Assembly: GCF_009696065.1 (NCBI RefSeq) | Contig: NZ_VUMS01000002.1 | Span: forward strand, 124,001 to 188,000 | Direction of reading: 5' to 3' | Source: Oliverpabstia intestinalis | Lineage (GTDB): Bacteria; Bacillota; Clostridia; Lachnospirales; Lachnospiraceae | DNA length: 64,000 nt | Part shown: piece after piece, positions 44,457 through 53,595 of the stretch | Numbering within the stretch: position 1 is the stretch's first letter | Layout of the letters: each line of letters opens with the position of its first letter | Program-made: the position numbers and the translations under genes | Notes under the pieces: model-generated | What the model was told of the DNA's origin: nothing | Databases searched by the model: none | The model's input: the letters and a program-made list of their open reading frames with translations, nothing else

Positions 44457-46022
44457 TCATTGTTCTGATACTTTCATAATTTTCTCTGCACTGGAAGGAT
44501 CCCAGGAAGAAATCTCCAAAACTGCATCCGGAATCTGCTGATCTCCGGAATCCGGATTATGGAACCAGACGCAGGACATTCCTGCTGCTTTTGCCGCCTT
44601 TCCTCCATTAGTGGAATCTTCTACTACCATACATGCGGAAGGATCCAGTAATAATGCTTCTGCTGCGGCAAGAAACGTATCCGGTGCCGGCTTTGGATGT
44701 GCCATATTTTCTCCACTGATAAAAGCAGAAAAATACTGAGCCAGGTCAAGATCCTTCAACACTTTTTGGATCACATCCTCCGGAGAAGAAGATCCGACTG
44801 CCAGCAGATATCCTTCCTGATGTAGTTTTTCCAGAACTTCCCGGATTCCCTCACATTGCGGGAATCCTTCTTTTTCCACGATTTCCTTTTTCTTTTCTTC
44901 CATTCTCCGGTTCATCGTCGGATAATCCTCGAAAATATCACCGTAAGCATCCACCATCAGCTGCCGGAAAACTTCTCTGGTAGAACCGATGCACGGTTTG
45001 TAAATCTCATAGTTCAGCGTGATTCCGTCCTCTTTCAGCACTTCCTGCCAACACCGAAAATGCAACGGTTCCGTATTGACCAGAACACCATCCATATCAA
45101 AAATGATCCCTTTTTTCTCAGCCAGTCGATTAGCTACTTTCGTATACGAGGGAACCGGCACACCATACAGTTTTCCCATACGAACCACTTCGTATACCAG
45201 TCCGTCGATTTCTGATGGTTTCCCAGCCATTACATCCCTCTGCATAGAAGTAGTTGTTTCCGGTGCAAGATTAGACAAAATATGTAAATTAACATCTACC
45301 ATGTCTTTTTGAAACGGAACGCCCATAGCATCTGCAAGTGCTGCGATTTCCCGGATCATCGAACAAAACAGTTCCCGCGGAGCGCCCTCTTTCTGAAAAT
45401 CCCCCGCTACTGCGTTACAGTACAGTCCTGCTGCTCCGATCGGAGACACATAGGAGAATTTTTCAAGTGCTTCTCTGCGAATATTTTCGGATAAAATTCC
45501 ATCAATAGCACTGTCCGTAAAATCCTGCCGGATCTGTTCCAGTTCCGGTCTCCAGTCTGTCTTTTCCCGAACTCCAAAGACGATCCGCAGAATCTTTCCA
45601 TGCTGCAATAACACACCCGGTTCTTTGATGTTGGCAGATACATAGATGCATCCGTCTGTTACCAAAAGTTCCGGCAGTTCTTTTTGCAGTTTTGCACCGG
45701 TTCCATAGATATTCAGAATCGGAATCACGATCGTATCCGGTTTTGCCACGCGGCGGATAAACGGGACGGTATCTTCCAGTGAATACCCTTTTACACACAC
45801 CAGGATCACATCCGGTTGTTCCTTGTAGTGTTCCATATCCGTTGCTTTCACAGCAATTGTCTCAGGATTCGGATCCCAGAGACGCTCCAGAGTCAATCCA
45901 TGCTCTTTCATAGCTTCCAGATGACGGCCACGGGCAATCAGTGTCACATCTTTTCCTGCCTTTGTCATAAAATATCCCATAACTCCGCCGGTTCCTCCGG
46001 CTCCTATGATTGCATATTGCAT
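44457..46022 (-). CDS. Fusion of ketopantoate reductase (PanE/ApbA) and HAD phosphatase
   Basis: 521 aa in one uninterrupted frame. Residues 1-303: 2-dehydropantoate 2-reductase, with the NADP loop IIGAGGTGG (5-13), VCVKGYSLED (K78), the catalytic-type lysine in REALEKFSYVSPIGA (about K188) and EIDGLVYEVVRMGKLYGVPV. Residues 304-521: HAD subfamily IA phosphatase with IIFDMDGVLVNTEPLHFRCW (D309, D311), VGSSSPEDV, HPKPAPDTFLAAA and VEDSTNGGKAAKAAG. Ketopantoate reductases make pantoate for coenzyme A, but ApbA-like paralogues reduce other 2-keto acids. The junction AEKKGIIFDMD has no linker. RBS AAGGAG is good. Confidence 0.9.
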   Translation of the reverse strand: MQYAIIGAGGTGGVMGYFMTKAGKDVTLIARGRHLEAMKEHGLTLERLWDPNPETIAVKATDMEHYKEQPDVILVCVKGYSLEDTVPFIRRVAKPDTIVIPILNIYGTGAKLQKELPELLVTDGCIYVSANIKEPGVLLQHGKILRIVFGVREKTDWRPELEQIRQDFTDSAIDGILSENIRREALEKFSYVSPIGAAGLYCNAVAGDFQKEGAPRELFCSMIREIAALADAMGVPFQKDMVDVNLHILSNLAPETTTSMQRDVMAGKPSEIDGLVYEVVRMGKLYGVPVPSYTKVANRLAEKKGIIFDMDGVLVNTEPLHFRCWQEVLKEDGITLNYEIYKPCIGSTREVFRQLMVDAYGDIFEDYPTMNRRMEEKKKEIVEKEGFPQCEGIREVLEKLHQEGYLLAVGSSSPEDVIQKVLKDLDLAQYFSAFISGENMAHPKPAPDTFLAAAEALLLDPSACMVVEDSTNGGKAAKAAGMSCVWFHNPDSGDQQIPDAVLEISSWDPSSAEKIMKVSEQ

Positions 46023-46106
46023 TTGTGTTCTCCTTTTTTCTTTGCATCTGTCACAGATTCTGATAGTATTCAGAACATAATCATAATATTATGTACGAGA
46101 TAGTTA

Positions 46107-46790
46107 TTATTCACCAAATAACACTTCTCTGTTTGTTCCGTAAAAGATTTCATCATGACCGGACAATTTTTTCAGGATCTCTTCCATCCGATCCCAGTTC
46201 TGATCCACGTCAAACTCATAACTGTGTCCCCACAGATAGAAAAGCTGTGGTTCCTCACTGTCAGATGCCAGAAAACGGTCAATCAGATCCATCACATCCG
46301 CATCATTATGATGGCAGGTTGGATTCAGTGTCAGCGGCTCTTCCGGAAGTCCAAAATTTCCGGTCCGCTCTACCGTACGGGAATAACGGATACCACAGGC
46401 ACGCGCAATATCCACTACTGTATCGTTATAAGTACCAAACGGATACGCCATTCCCACAACAGGCTGCCAAAACCGTTCTTCCAGATTTTTCTTGTCTTCC
46501 AGAATCTCATTGCGGATCGTCTCTTCATCATATTTGGGAAGATCTGCATGTGTCAGACAATGTGCTGCAATCTCATGTCCCTGATACAGTTCTTTTAAAC
46601 CTTCAGTGTTCATTCGATGAATCAGAAGCCCCTTGGGATGTTCCCATACATTTGCATAAGACTGCATACCGCTGTTTAAGTTAAAGGTGCCTTTTACACC
46701 ATAAGTATTCATCATTTCCACCAGACGGCGATCCTGCGTCACACCATCATCGTAACTGAATGTTACTGCTTTTTTCTTTCCATTCCACAT
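46107..46790 (-). CDS. Polysaccharide deacetylase (NodB/CE4-like)
   Basis: 228 aa from MWNGKKKAVTFSYDDGVTQD (AAAGGAGG upstream; an ATG 20 codons earlier lacks an RBS). NodB motif 1 is TFSYDDGVTQD, motif 2 EIAAHCLTHADL (H-x3-H), and later motifs include AYPFGTYNDTVVDIARACGI and YLWGHSYEFD. There is no signal peptide, so it should act inside the cell or be exported by another route; the missing export signal is unusual for peptidoglycan deacetylases and suggests a small-molecule or oligosaccharide amidohydrolase. 66 bp separate it from the AAA gene upstream on the same strand. Confidence 0.88.
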   Translation of the reverse strand: MWNGKKKAVTFSYDDGVTQDRRLVEMMNTYGVKGTFNLNSGMQSYANVWEHPKGLLIHRMNTEGLKELYQGHEIAAHCLTHADLPKYDEETIRNEILEDKKNLEERFWQPVVGMAYPFGTYNDTVVDIARACGIRYSRTVERTGNFGLPEEPLTLNPTCHHNDADVMDLIDRFLASDSEEPQLFYLWGHSYEFDVDQNWDRMEEILKKLSGHDEIFYGTNREVLFGE

Positions 46791-46855
46791 AACAATTATC
46801 CTCCTTTGACAATTTTCGTGTACCCAGTCATCTGTCGCACTTTCTTTCATATTTA

Positions 46856-48340
46856 TTACTCAAGCACTTTCTCTACCATCTGTGCATCGATCGTTACAGA
46901 TTGCATATGATTGACTTCAATCTGATACAGAGCATTGGCTGCGATATGCTCTGCGGCCTGTTCCAGATCACGGATACCGCTGGTATTCGCATGTTTCTGA
47001 ATGATTCTGTCCAGCCCCTCATCTGTCAGAATAATTTCATTTTCTTTCAGACTCATTCGCTTCAGTACTTTCGGCAGTGCATATTTTGAGAAAATAATTT
47101 TCTTCTCTTCATCTGTATAATCCGGAATGTCGATCACCGCAAAACGGGACATCAGCGGTGCACTGATCTGGGATTTGTCGTTGGCGGTGGCGATCGGATA
47201 GACACCTACCGTAGGGATCATACATTCCATATAGTTATCGGTGAATCCCAGGTTATCAAGCAGGGTCAGCAGAACATCCGCCGGGTTTCCGTTTCCTTTG
47301 CCGGAGGCTGCTTTGTCCAGCTCGTTGATGATAAATACCAGATTGGACTCTCCTGCCATCGAAAATGCATCCATGATGATACCGGGTTTTGCATTGGCAT
47401 AGACACGGGAACTTCCGGTCAGCTGTTCCGGATCGTTGATGGAACTCATATCCAGAGTTGTCCACGGCAGTTTCAGGATTCGTGCAACCGCATAGGCAAT
47501 CTGTGATTTTCCGGTTCCTGCAGGTCCTACCAGAAGCAGACCGTATGCCGGTAAGGTATGGGTACGGTTGATCTGGATGATCGTCTCGATAATTCTCTGT
47601 TTTACCTTCTCCATACCGTACAGTTCTTCATCGAGGATTCTTCTCGCTTCCTGCGGGTCGATAGACTCAAAGTAATTGCTCTTCCACTGTACATTCATCA
47701 TAATCGACAGTGCTCTCTGTGCATGCCGTCTCTCTTCCGGAGATACCTCATGGGATTTTGCAACCGCCAGGTTTCTTCTCGCCCAGAGACGAATATTATC
47801 CGGCAGTGTTTTTCCGGCGCAGGTCATAAAATCGGTGATGCTCTGTATACTGGTCAGTTTCATATCATCGCCGATTTCTTCTGCATCCTCATCTTCCTCG
47901 ATCTCTTCCGGTGCATTGCTTGCCAGAAGACGTTCGATCATAAACTGTAAAAAACCATCCTCCGCCGAAAGTTTGGTGCCGCCACCGAAAGCGATCTCAC
48001 GGATCTTATAAACGGCATACCCATTTTCTCTGTTCTCACCGGACAGCCGGATATGAATATGATTACCGCCGAGCCATTTTAACAGACTGACAAAACGGGC
48101 ATCGATCTGCAGGATGTCCGCGGATACGATACCATCTTCCTCCTCAAATTCAAAAGTCGTCTGTTTCGCCGGATTAGAAAAGAATCCGCTGGAATGGTGT
48201 TTCCACTGCCGTTTTTTGTTATCCAGCACCAGCATCGGGCGTTCCGGTGTAGCGGTGGATTCGTCGGAGCGGAAGGTTGTATAAGTACAGGTCAACGGTT
48301 TGTCTTTATCCGGGGTATTATTAAAATCAAATACTGGCAT
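46856..48340 (-). CDS. Lon-like AAA+ ATPase without a protease domain
   Basis: 494 aa. Residues about 230-480 form a Lon-type AAA+ module: DEELYGMEKVKQRIIETI, Walker A GPAGTGKS (272-279), Walker B-like LVFIINELDKA (334-344), a sensor/arginine-finger region SAPLMSRFAVIDIPDY, and a lid with NTSGIRDLEQAAEHIAANAL. The usual Lon Walker B reads LLDEIDK; here the Asp is Asn (N339), the Glu is kept. The N-terminal 200 residues are not a Lon substrate domain and I do not recognise them; an acidic stretch (EEIEEDEDAEEIGDD) lies at 145-159. No Ser-Lys protease domain follows. A remodelling or scaffold role is possible. Confidence 0.82.
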   Translation of the reverse strand: MPVFDFNNTPDKDKPLTCTYTTFRSDESTATPERPMLVLDNKKRQWKHHSSGFFSNPAKQTTFEFEEEDGIVSADILQIDARFVSLLKWLGGNHIHIRLSGENRENGYAVYKIREIAFGGGTKLSAEDGFLQFMIERLLASNAPEEIEEDEDAEEIGDDMKLTSIQSITDFMTCAGKTLPDNIRLWARRNLAVAKSHEVSPEERRHAQRALSIMMNVQWKSNYFESIDPQEARRILDEELYGMEKVKQRIIETIIQINRTHTLPAYGLLLVGPAGTGKSQIAYAVARILKLPWTTLDMSSINDPEQLTGSSRVYANAKPGIIMDAFSMAGESNLVFIINELDKAASGKGNGNPADVLLTLLDNLGFTDNYMECMIPTVGVYPIATANDKSQISAPLMSRFAVIDIPDYTDEEKKIIFSKYALPKVLKRMSLKENEIILTDEGLDRIIQKHANTSGIRDLEQAAEHIAANALYQIEVNHMQSVTIDAQMVEKVLE

Positions 48341-48473
48341 TGTAATTTCTCCTTTATCACCGTTCCGTTTTTAACTCTCATCACCGGAACAGTTCTTCTG
48401 TTTTTTCGATTTCCTTTTTTGTGCAGGCGACCGTTTCATAAATGCAAAAATCTACCGTATTGTTACCTGTCAT

Positions 48474-48615
48474 GTAACTATTCAGTAGCCATTATCCCGC
48501 GAGGTGTTTTGGCATAAATATGCCAAAATCCCGAGACATACAAGCAAAAATGCCATCACCGAAGGTGATTTTAATTGCATTTTTGCTCGTAACTGTGAAG
48601 GTACTGAACAGTTAC
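48474..48615. repeat. 142-bp inverted-repeat element with two internal hairpins (MITE/REP-like)
   Basis: The ends GTAACTATTCAGTA and TACTGAACAGTTAC are inverted copies with one mismatch. Inside lie two perfect hairpins: TTTTGGCATA/TATGCCAAAA with a 2-nt loop (48507-48528), and AGCAAAAATGC/GCATTTTTGCT (48543-48587), the latter with a nested CACC-GAA-GGTG. No coding potential. The terminal core recurs elsewhere in this window as single copies, so this may be the full form of a dispersed non-coding element. It fills most of the 332-bp gap between the AAA and ABC genes; TCATGTAAC and TGTTACC at its left border form another small dyad. Confidence 0.7.
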
Positions 48616-48672
48616 CCTGTCACACTTTAACAGTTTACCATGATTTTCCGAAAAAAAAAAGTGAAAACGTTA

Positions 48673-50379
48673 CTAAACCGTTATGATCCGTCCCATCTCC
48701 GCTGAAGTTCTGTGGGAAATCGAGATTACCGTTCGGTTTTCCGATACGCGCCGCAGTGCCTGTAAGACTTTCTTTTCCGTCTCCACATCCAGATTTGCCG
48801 TGATCTCATCCAGCAACAGAATCGATGGTTCTGCAACTGCTGCCCTGGCGATGGATAACAATTGCCATTGCCCCTGCGAAAAGATCTCCGGGGTACACAC
48901 GGTATCGTAGCCATTTTCCAGACTGGCGATCGAATCTTCAAGACCAGTCAGTCTTGCTGCCGCCTGCACCTGTTTTTCCGTGATTCTCCGATCATACAGT
49001 GTGATCTGCTCACGCACCGTACCCGGCACCATATGGAAAGACTGCTCCACATAGCCAAACAGCGATCTCCTTTCCTCTTCCGGAACTTCTGTAGCAGAAA
49101 CATTACCGATCCGTATGCTTCCACTCTGCGGCTCATACAGACCAAGCAGCAGCTTCAGGATCGTACTCTTTCCGGCACCGGTACGCCCGGACAATGTGAC
49201 CTGTTCGCCTTTTTTCACCTCAAAACTCACACCTTCCAGAATCAGATGTTCGTCATAGCCAAAGACTACATTTTCAAAGGATACCGCGGTCTGATCTCCG
49301 ACATCTGCCGTATGTATCTTATCTGTTGTAACCTGTTTTTTCTGTCCAATGATATCTTTTGCTGTTTTCCGGACACCCTGTCGTTTTCTGTTCGCTCTGT
49401 CTGCTTCAGCTGCTTCCAGATTGAAAAACTCATTGATTCTGTGAATACCTGCCATCGCTGACTGGATCGTCTGAATCTCTATACCAAGGCTTTCTACCGG
49501 TGTGAAAATCTGGGAAATATAATTGATTACGGCTACTGCTGTTCCGGCAGACATTCCAAAGAATGTCAGAATCTGCTCATTGCCAGATGCAGATAACAGC
49601 ATCACAACAGCAACCACAACGGCATTCAGAATCAGAATAACCGGTGAGTAAATCGCATCATAGAAGTTCGTTCGTTCCATCGCCCGATAGCTGTCGCTGA
49701 TATATTTGTCATACCGCTCTTCCATATATTTTTCTTTTCCAAAGCAATGGATCGTCCGAATATTGTGAATCGTCTCCGGCACATGACCCGAGGCACGGCC
49801 TACTGCTCTTCGGTTCTCGATCTGTGCGGTCAACATATTTTTCTGTACATGTCTGGTAAACCAGAACAAAAATGGCAATAAAAACAGTAAAACCAACGTC
49901 AATCCCTTATTCCGAAACCAGATCACAGCCAGGATACTCAGGATCTCACATGTATCCGCAAACATGCTGATGATTCCGGAAGTAAACAGGTTCTCTACCG
50001 TATCCACATCTCCTATAAACCTTGATACCATCGTTCCCGGTTCCTGCTGATTGATCGTATCCGCACTGAGGCTGACAAACTTTTCCATCAGGCGGCTTCG
50101 AAGCGCATGCGTGATCTTCTGTCCGAAAACAGTCAGAAGACTCTCGCGCGCCGTATCCATAAAACCTGTCAGGGCAAGCACAACAAAATAGAGGACAAAG
50201 AACGAAAACGCTACCGCATGTCCTGCCGTAATACTGTCCACGATTTTTCCAAGAAGAAGCGGCGGGATCAGAGAGGCTCCGATGGCTCCAAGTACCGCGA
50301 TCAGGATCCCGCTGGACAGCCATTTTTGTTTTTTTACTGTATCGATCAGAATATTTCGTACATTTCCTTTATGCTTCAT
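48673..50379 (-). CDS. ABC transporter, fused permease/ATP-binding, second subunit
   Basis: 568 aa from MKHKGNVRNILIDTVKKQKW; AAGGAG lies 10 nt upstream and the start overlaps the preceding ABC gene by 11 bp. Six-helix exporter permease (1-310), then the NBD: Walker A LSGRTGAGKSTILKL, Q-loop FGYVEQSFHM, signature FSQGQWQLLSIARAA, Walker B SILLLDEITANLDVETE and H-loop ISHRTS. The signature motif reads SQGQ, where LSGGQ is normal, while its partner has LSGGQ, so the two probably form a heterodimer with one degenerate ATP site, as in BmrCD/LmrCD-type multidrug exporters. The C-terminus ends about 25 residues sooner than usual. Third gene of the MarR-ABC-ABC operon. Confidence 0.9.
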   Translation of the reverse strand: MKHKGNVRNILIDTVKKQKWLSSGILIAVLGAIGASLIPPLLLGKIVDSITAGHAVAFSFFVLYFVVLALTGFMDTARESLLTVFGQKITHALRSRLMEKFVSLSADTINQQEPGTMVSRFIGDVDTVENLFTSGIISMFADTCEILSILAVIWFRNKGLTLVLLFLLPFLFWFTRHVQKNMLTAQIENRRAVGRASGHVPETIHNIRTIHCFGKEKYMEERYDKYISDSYRAMERTNFYDAIYSPVILILNAVVVAVVMLLSASGNEQILTFFGMSAGTAVAVINYISQIFTPVESLGIEIQTIQSAMAGIHRINEFFNLEAAEADRANRKRQGVRKTAKDIIGQKKQVTTDKIHTADVGDQTAVSFENVVFGYDEHLILEGVSFEVKKGEQVTLSGRTGAGKSTILKLLLGLYEPQSGSIRIGNVSATEVPEEERRSLFGYVEQSFHMVPGTVREQITLYDRRITEKQVQAAARLTGLEDSIASLENGYDTVCTPEIFSQGQWQLLSIARAAVAEPSILLLDEITANLDVETEKKVLQALRRVSENRTVISISHRTSAEMGRIITV

Positions 50380-52132
50380 GACTGTCCTCTCCTTCCTGTG
50401 TGGTAAATAATGTCGCATATGCCGAAACTTTCTGTAACAGTTCCTCATGCGTTCCCACGGTCGTTTTTCCCTCGTCCATCCAGATGATCTGATCCATCTG
50501 TGGAAACAGATACAGTCGATGTGACAAAAGCAACACGATCGAATCACGGGTCATTGCCTGTACATTAGAAAACACTTCTCTCTCCGTGGATTTATCCAGT
50601 GCAGAAAACGGATCATCAAGCACCAGTAACGGCTTTTTATGGCACAGTGTTCTTGCCAGTGCCACACGCTGTGCCTGACCTCCGGAAAGGCGAACCCCAC
50701 CATTTCCAATCAAGGTATCCTCTCCCTCTTCCATCTCAGAAACTTCCCGGTCAATACACACTGCTTTCAGATAGGTTTTCAAATCTTTTTCGTCTCCCAA
50801 CAACACATTATCTCTGACGCTGTCATGAAACAGCTCCGGATCATGCCCCAGATAGGCTACGATACCCTTACGTTCTGCCTCTTCCATCTGCAGCAAATCT
50901 TTTCCTGCAAATCGTACCGTTCCCTCATATGGACATTCACATAAAAATAACTTTCCAAGGGTTGATTTTCCACAGGCTACCGGACCGGTCACGCCGATGA
51001 TCTGCCCCGGTTTTGCTGAAAAAGACACATGTTCCAGCACGCGCTTTCCGTCCGGATAAGCAAATGAGACATCTTTTACTTCCAGATCTCCAGGTCTCCA
51101 TTCTTTTCCGTCTTCTTCCTCGTTTACCGAGTCAAACAGCGGACGGATACGATTCCAGGAAACCTGCGCTTTATGTACGGCATTGAAGAGTTTTGCCGCA
51201 CTGGATGATTTTGTAGAAAGCTTCACAAAGCATGCCAGAAACGTGGTAAATGTTGCGATTGACCAGCTGCTCCATCCGCTTCCCAGTGTATTTTTCTGAC
51301 CAAAATACAGAATAAACAATACACTGGTCATAGAAATCACTTTATAAATCGGAGGCATGGCACTGTTCCAGATATTTGCCTTTACCGCGGATGTTTCATA
51401 ATCGGTAAGATTCTTCTCATAAGCCATCTGCCGGTCTCTCTCACAGCCAAACACCCGGTAAGTGACAGCGTTCTGTGCACGATCAAGAGTCACTGCGCTC
51501 AATACTCCGCACTGCTTTTTATATGCTGCTCCGGTTCTCTGGATCATCCGTTTCATCTTCTCCGCTGTAATATATGAAATCGGCGGAAAGATCATACACA
51601 GCAGAGCAAGCCGCCAGTCATACCACAAAAGCATGCCTGCATAGGCTGTCAGAGCCACACCGGTATCAAAAATCTCCGTCGTGAATTTACGCATGCCCTC
51701 CACACAATCATCTACATCCCGGATGGCTTTTGTCATGATGGTTCCTTCCCCTTCTTCCCGAAGGCTCGCCCTCCCCCTGGTAACAAGACTGTGATACAGG
51801 ATCTCTTTTATTCTCCGGTTTACATTATTTGCAAACCTGCGTACATAAAAACGTTTGACATATCTGGATACCTGTACGATCCCGATTGCTGCCACATAAC
51901 CGATTACAAGAAACAGCATATTGGCAAAAGTTCCGCTGCCTCTCAGAATATCCACCAACATTCCCGTCATCCTTCCCTCAAACCACGGTTCCGCCAGAAG
52001 TCCCAGGTTATAGATCAGGCCGGAGATTGTAATTGTAAGAAGAACTTTCCATTCTACCCGAAAATACGAACCGATTTTTTTCGGACAAAACTTCTCATCC
52101 TCTCTCTTCTTTTGCAGTTCCTTGTTTTCCAT
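50369..52132 (-). CDS. ABC transporter, fused permease/ATP-binding, first subunit
   Basis: 587 aa from MENKELQKKREDEKFCPKKI, with GGAG about 9 nt upstream, inside the end of the MarR gene. Exporter-type permease in residues 30-330; NBD with Walker A VTGPVACGKSTLGKL, Q-loop YLGHDPELFHD, signature VRLSGGQAQRVALARTL, Walker B LLVLDDPFSALDKST and H-loop LLSHR. Walker B has Asp where the catalytic Glu usually sits (LDDP rather than LDEP), so this site is also atypical. With the next gene it should form a heterodimeric exporter for drugs or peptides, controlled by the MarR regulator. Confidence 0.92.
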   Translation of the reverse strand: MENKELQKKREDEKFCPKKIGSYFRVEWKVLLTITISGLIYNLGLLAEPWFEGRMTGMLVDILRGSGTFANMLFLVIGYVAAIGIVQVSRYVKRFYVRRFANNVNRRIKEILYHSLVTRGRASLREEGEGTIMTKAIRDVDDCVEGMRKFTTEIFDTGVALTAYAGMLLWYDWRLALLCMIFPPISYITAEKMKRMIQRTGAAYKKQCGVLSAVTLDRAQNAVTYRVFGCERDRQMAYEKNLTDYETSAVKANIWNSAMPPIYKVISMTSVLFILYFGQKNTLGSGWSSWSIATFTTFLACFVKLSTKSSSAAKLFNAVHKAQVSWNRIRPLFDSVNEEEDGKEWRPGDLEVKDVSFAYPDGKRVLEHVSFSAKPGQIIGVTGPVACGKSTLGKLFLCECPYEGTVRFAGKDLLQMEEAERKGIVAYLGHDPELFHDSVRDNVLLGDEKDLKTYLKAVCIDREVSEMEEGEDTLIGNGGVRLSGGQAQRVALARTLCHKKPLLVLDDPFSALDKSTEREVFSNVQAMTRDSIVLLLSHRLYLFPQMDQIIWMDEGKTTVGTHEELLQKVSAYATLFTTQEGEDSHEA

Positions 52133-52604
52133 CCCCGTCATTCTCCTCTTTTGCCAAAATCCGTGTAATATTTTCAAATCCTGCCTGTCGTTCTCTTTTT
52201 GATTTCCAGTATAACATGTCCAGTGTTTTACAAAAATACTCCTTTTCCTCCCCTGAGAGATCCTCTAACAGCCATTCATAAAATACGCTTTCGATCGATG
52301 TCTTTGAATTTTTCAGGTGTTCCGCTTTTTCTGTCGCATAAAGCAGCTGGCTCCTTCCATCTTCCGGATTCGGTTTTCGAACCAGATATCCTTTATTCTC
52401 CAGGCGGGCTACCCGTTTTGCCGCAGCTCCTTTATCCATCTTCAGACTTTCACGCACTTTGGTCTGGGTGATTCCCGGATTATGACGTACCAGATGAATC
52501 ACATCAAACTCCGCAGTTCCGATTCCCTCTTCTTTCATGGTCTGAACTGTAAATTTTCCTACTTCTCTGGCTATTTTCGTGATCTGCCGTTTTGTATCAT
52601 CCAT
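52095..52604 (-). CDS. MarR family regulator of the ABC exporter
   Basis: 169 aa, starting MDDTKRQITKIAREVGKFTV. Winged helix: AEFDVIHLVRHNPGITQTKV, RESLKMDKGAAAKRVARLEN, KGYLVRKPNPEDGRSQLLYA. A 60-residue C-terminal extension (KSKRERQAGFENITRILAKE and an acidic tail) runs past the usual end and overlaps the start of the first ABC gene by 38 bp. The promoter carries a perfect 8-bp dyad over the -10, the expected position for self-repression released by a drug-like ligand. Confidence 0.9.
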   Translation of the reverse strand: MDDTKRQITKIAREVGKFTVQTMKEEGIGTAEFDVIHLVRHNPGITQTKVRESLKMDKGAAAKRVARLENKGYLVRKPNPEDGRSQLLYATEKAEHLKNSKTSIESVFYEWLLEDLSGEEKEYFCKTLDMLYWKSKRERQAGFENITRILAKEENDGDGKQGTAKEERG

Positions 52605-52677
52605 AAGAAATACCCCATCCTTTCTTCACTTATACTTTTCTCTTTCTGTTTTTTATAGAATATCTGTCCGTTAGTTG

Positions 52678-52723
52678 TACTATCAACTATCTGGATGATA
52701 GTATAACATTTTGGGCATGTCAA
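52678..52723 (-). promoter_or_regulatory. Promoter with dyad operator of the MarR-ABC-ABC operon
   Basis: Minus strand TTGACA (52718-52723), 17-bp spacer, TATCAT (52695-52700). TACTATCA (52678-52685) and TGATAGTA (52696-52703) form a perfect 8-bp inverted repeat with a 10-bp spacer, one arm covering the -10. Confidence 0.72.
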
Positions 52724-52762
52724 GTCTTGTCTTTCGATTATATAGTCTGTGGTATTCCTGTA

Positions 52763-52774
52763 GTTACTGTTCAG
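52763..52774 (+). repeat. Recurrent intergenic motif GTTACTGTTCAG
   Basis: Single copy of the core found at the ends of the 48474-48615 element, in the gap between ktrA and the MarR promoter. Confidence 0.4.
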
Positions 52775-52825
52775 ACCGTCGCTAATATCTCATGCAGGTA
52801 CGGACTCAGACATGTTGCTCACATA

Positions 52826-52866
52826 AAAAAAGAAACCTGACATACTACTGACAGATTTCTTTTTTA
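52826..52866 (-). terminator. Terminator of ktrBA
   Basis: Minus strand GAAATCTGTCA pairs with TGTCAGGTTTC (one mismatch, one G-U) and is followed by TTTTTTT, 18 nt after the ktrA stop. Confidence 0.75.
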
Positions 52867-52883
52867 ATCCTTATGAAGGGGCT

Positions 52884-53552
52884 TCAAATATCTCCCTCTT
52901 TATATTTTTTCATTAATTTGGCCAATGCTTTATTTTCTCCTGCAAGAATCAAGATCTCTCCCATACACAGGTTTTCTTCCGGATGGATGTTGACACAAAT
53001 CGTTTCCCCTTTCTTGATTGCAATAACATTAATTTCATATTTTTTTCGTAGATTCAGTTCTTCCAGATTATGATTGCTCCAACTATCCGGAACCGCAAGT
53101 TCTACCATCGAAAAGGAATCTGACAGCATAAAGAAATCCTGAAATCCTCCTGAAATCAGGTTTTTACCAAGACGGATACCCGTTTCGATTTCGGCCATCA
53201 CTACACGGTCTGCACCGATCTTTTTCAGAATCTTGGCATGCATCTGATTCATCCCTTTGGCGATTACCAGAGGAACGCCTGCCTCTTTTGCCTGCAATGT
53301 CGCCAGAATACTTGACTCCATATCTTCCGAGATCCCTATGATCACCACATCCATGTTACTGATTCCCAGCGATTCAAATACACGGCTGTCCGTCACATCT
53401 GCCCGTGCAGCATAAGTCACATAATCTGCTATCTCCTGCACCAGCTCCTGGTCTTTATCCACTGCCAGAACCTGTTTTCCTGCCTGTGACAGTGTCTGTG
53501 CCACAGCATAACCGAATTTTCCAAGTCCGATTACTGCATATTGTTTGTCCAT
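52884..53552 (-). CDS. ktrA: Potassium uptake regulatory subunit KtrA (RCK domain)
   Basis: 222 aa from MDKQYAVIGLGKFGYAVAQT; AAAGGA upstream. The Rossmann nucleotide loop GLGKFGYA, the acidic residue at the end of beta 2 (VDKDQE) and the RCK_C domain in the last 80 residues (NHNLEELNLRKKYEINVIAI, LILAGENKALAKL) are clear. It binds NAD(H)/ATP and gates the KtrB channel on the cytosolic face. It follows ktrB by 43 bp in one operon with a shared terminator. Confidence 0.95.
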   Translation of the reverse strand: MDKQYAVIGLGKFGYAVAQTLSQAGKQVLAVDKDQELVQEIADYVTYAARADVTDSRVFESLGISNMDVVIIGISEDMESSILATLQAKEAGVPLVIAKGMNQMHAKILKKIGADRVVMAEIETGIRLGKNLISGGFQDFFMLSDSFSMVELAVPDSWSNHNLEELNLRKKYEINVIAIKKGETICVNIHPEENLCMGEILILAGENKALAKLMKKYKEGDI

Positions 53553-53595
53553 GATTTTTATTTTCCTTTCTGTTAATCTGTTCTCCCCTATTCTT

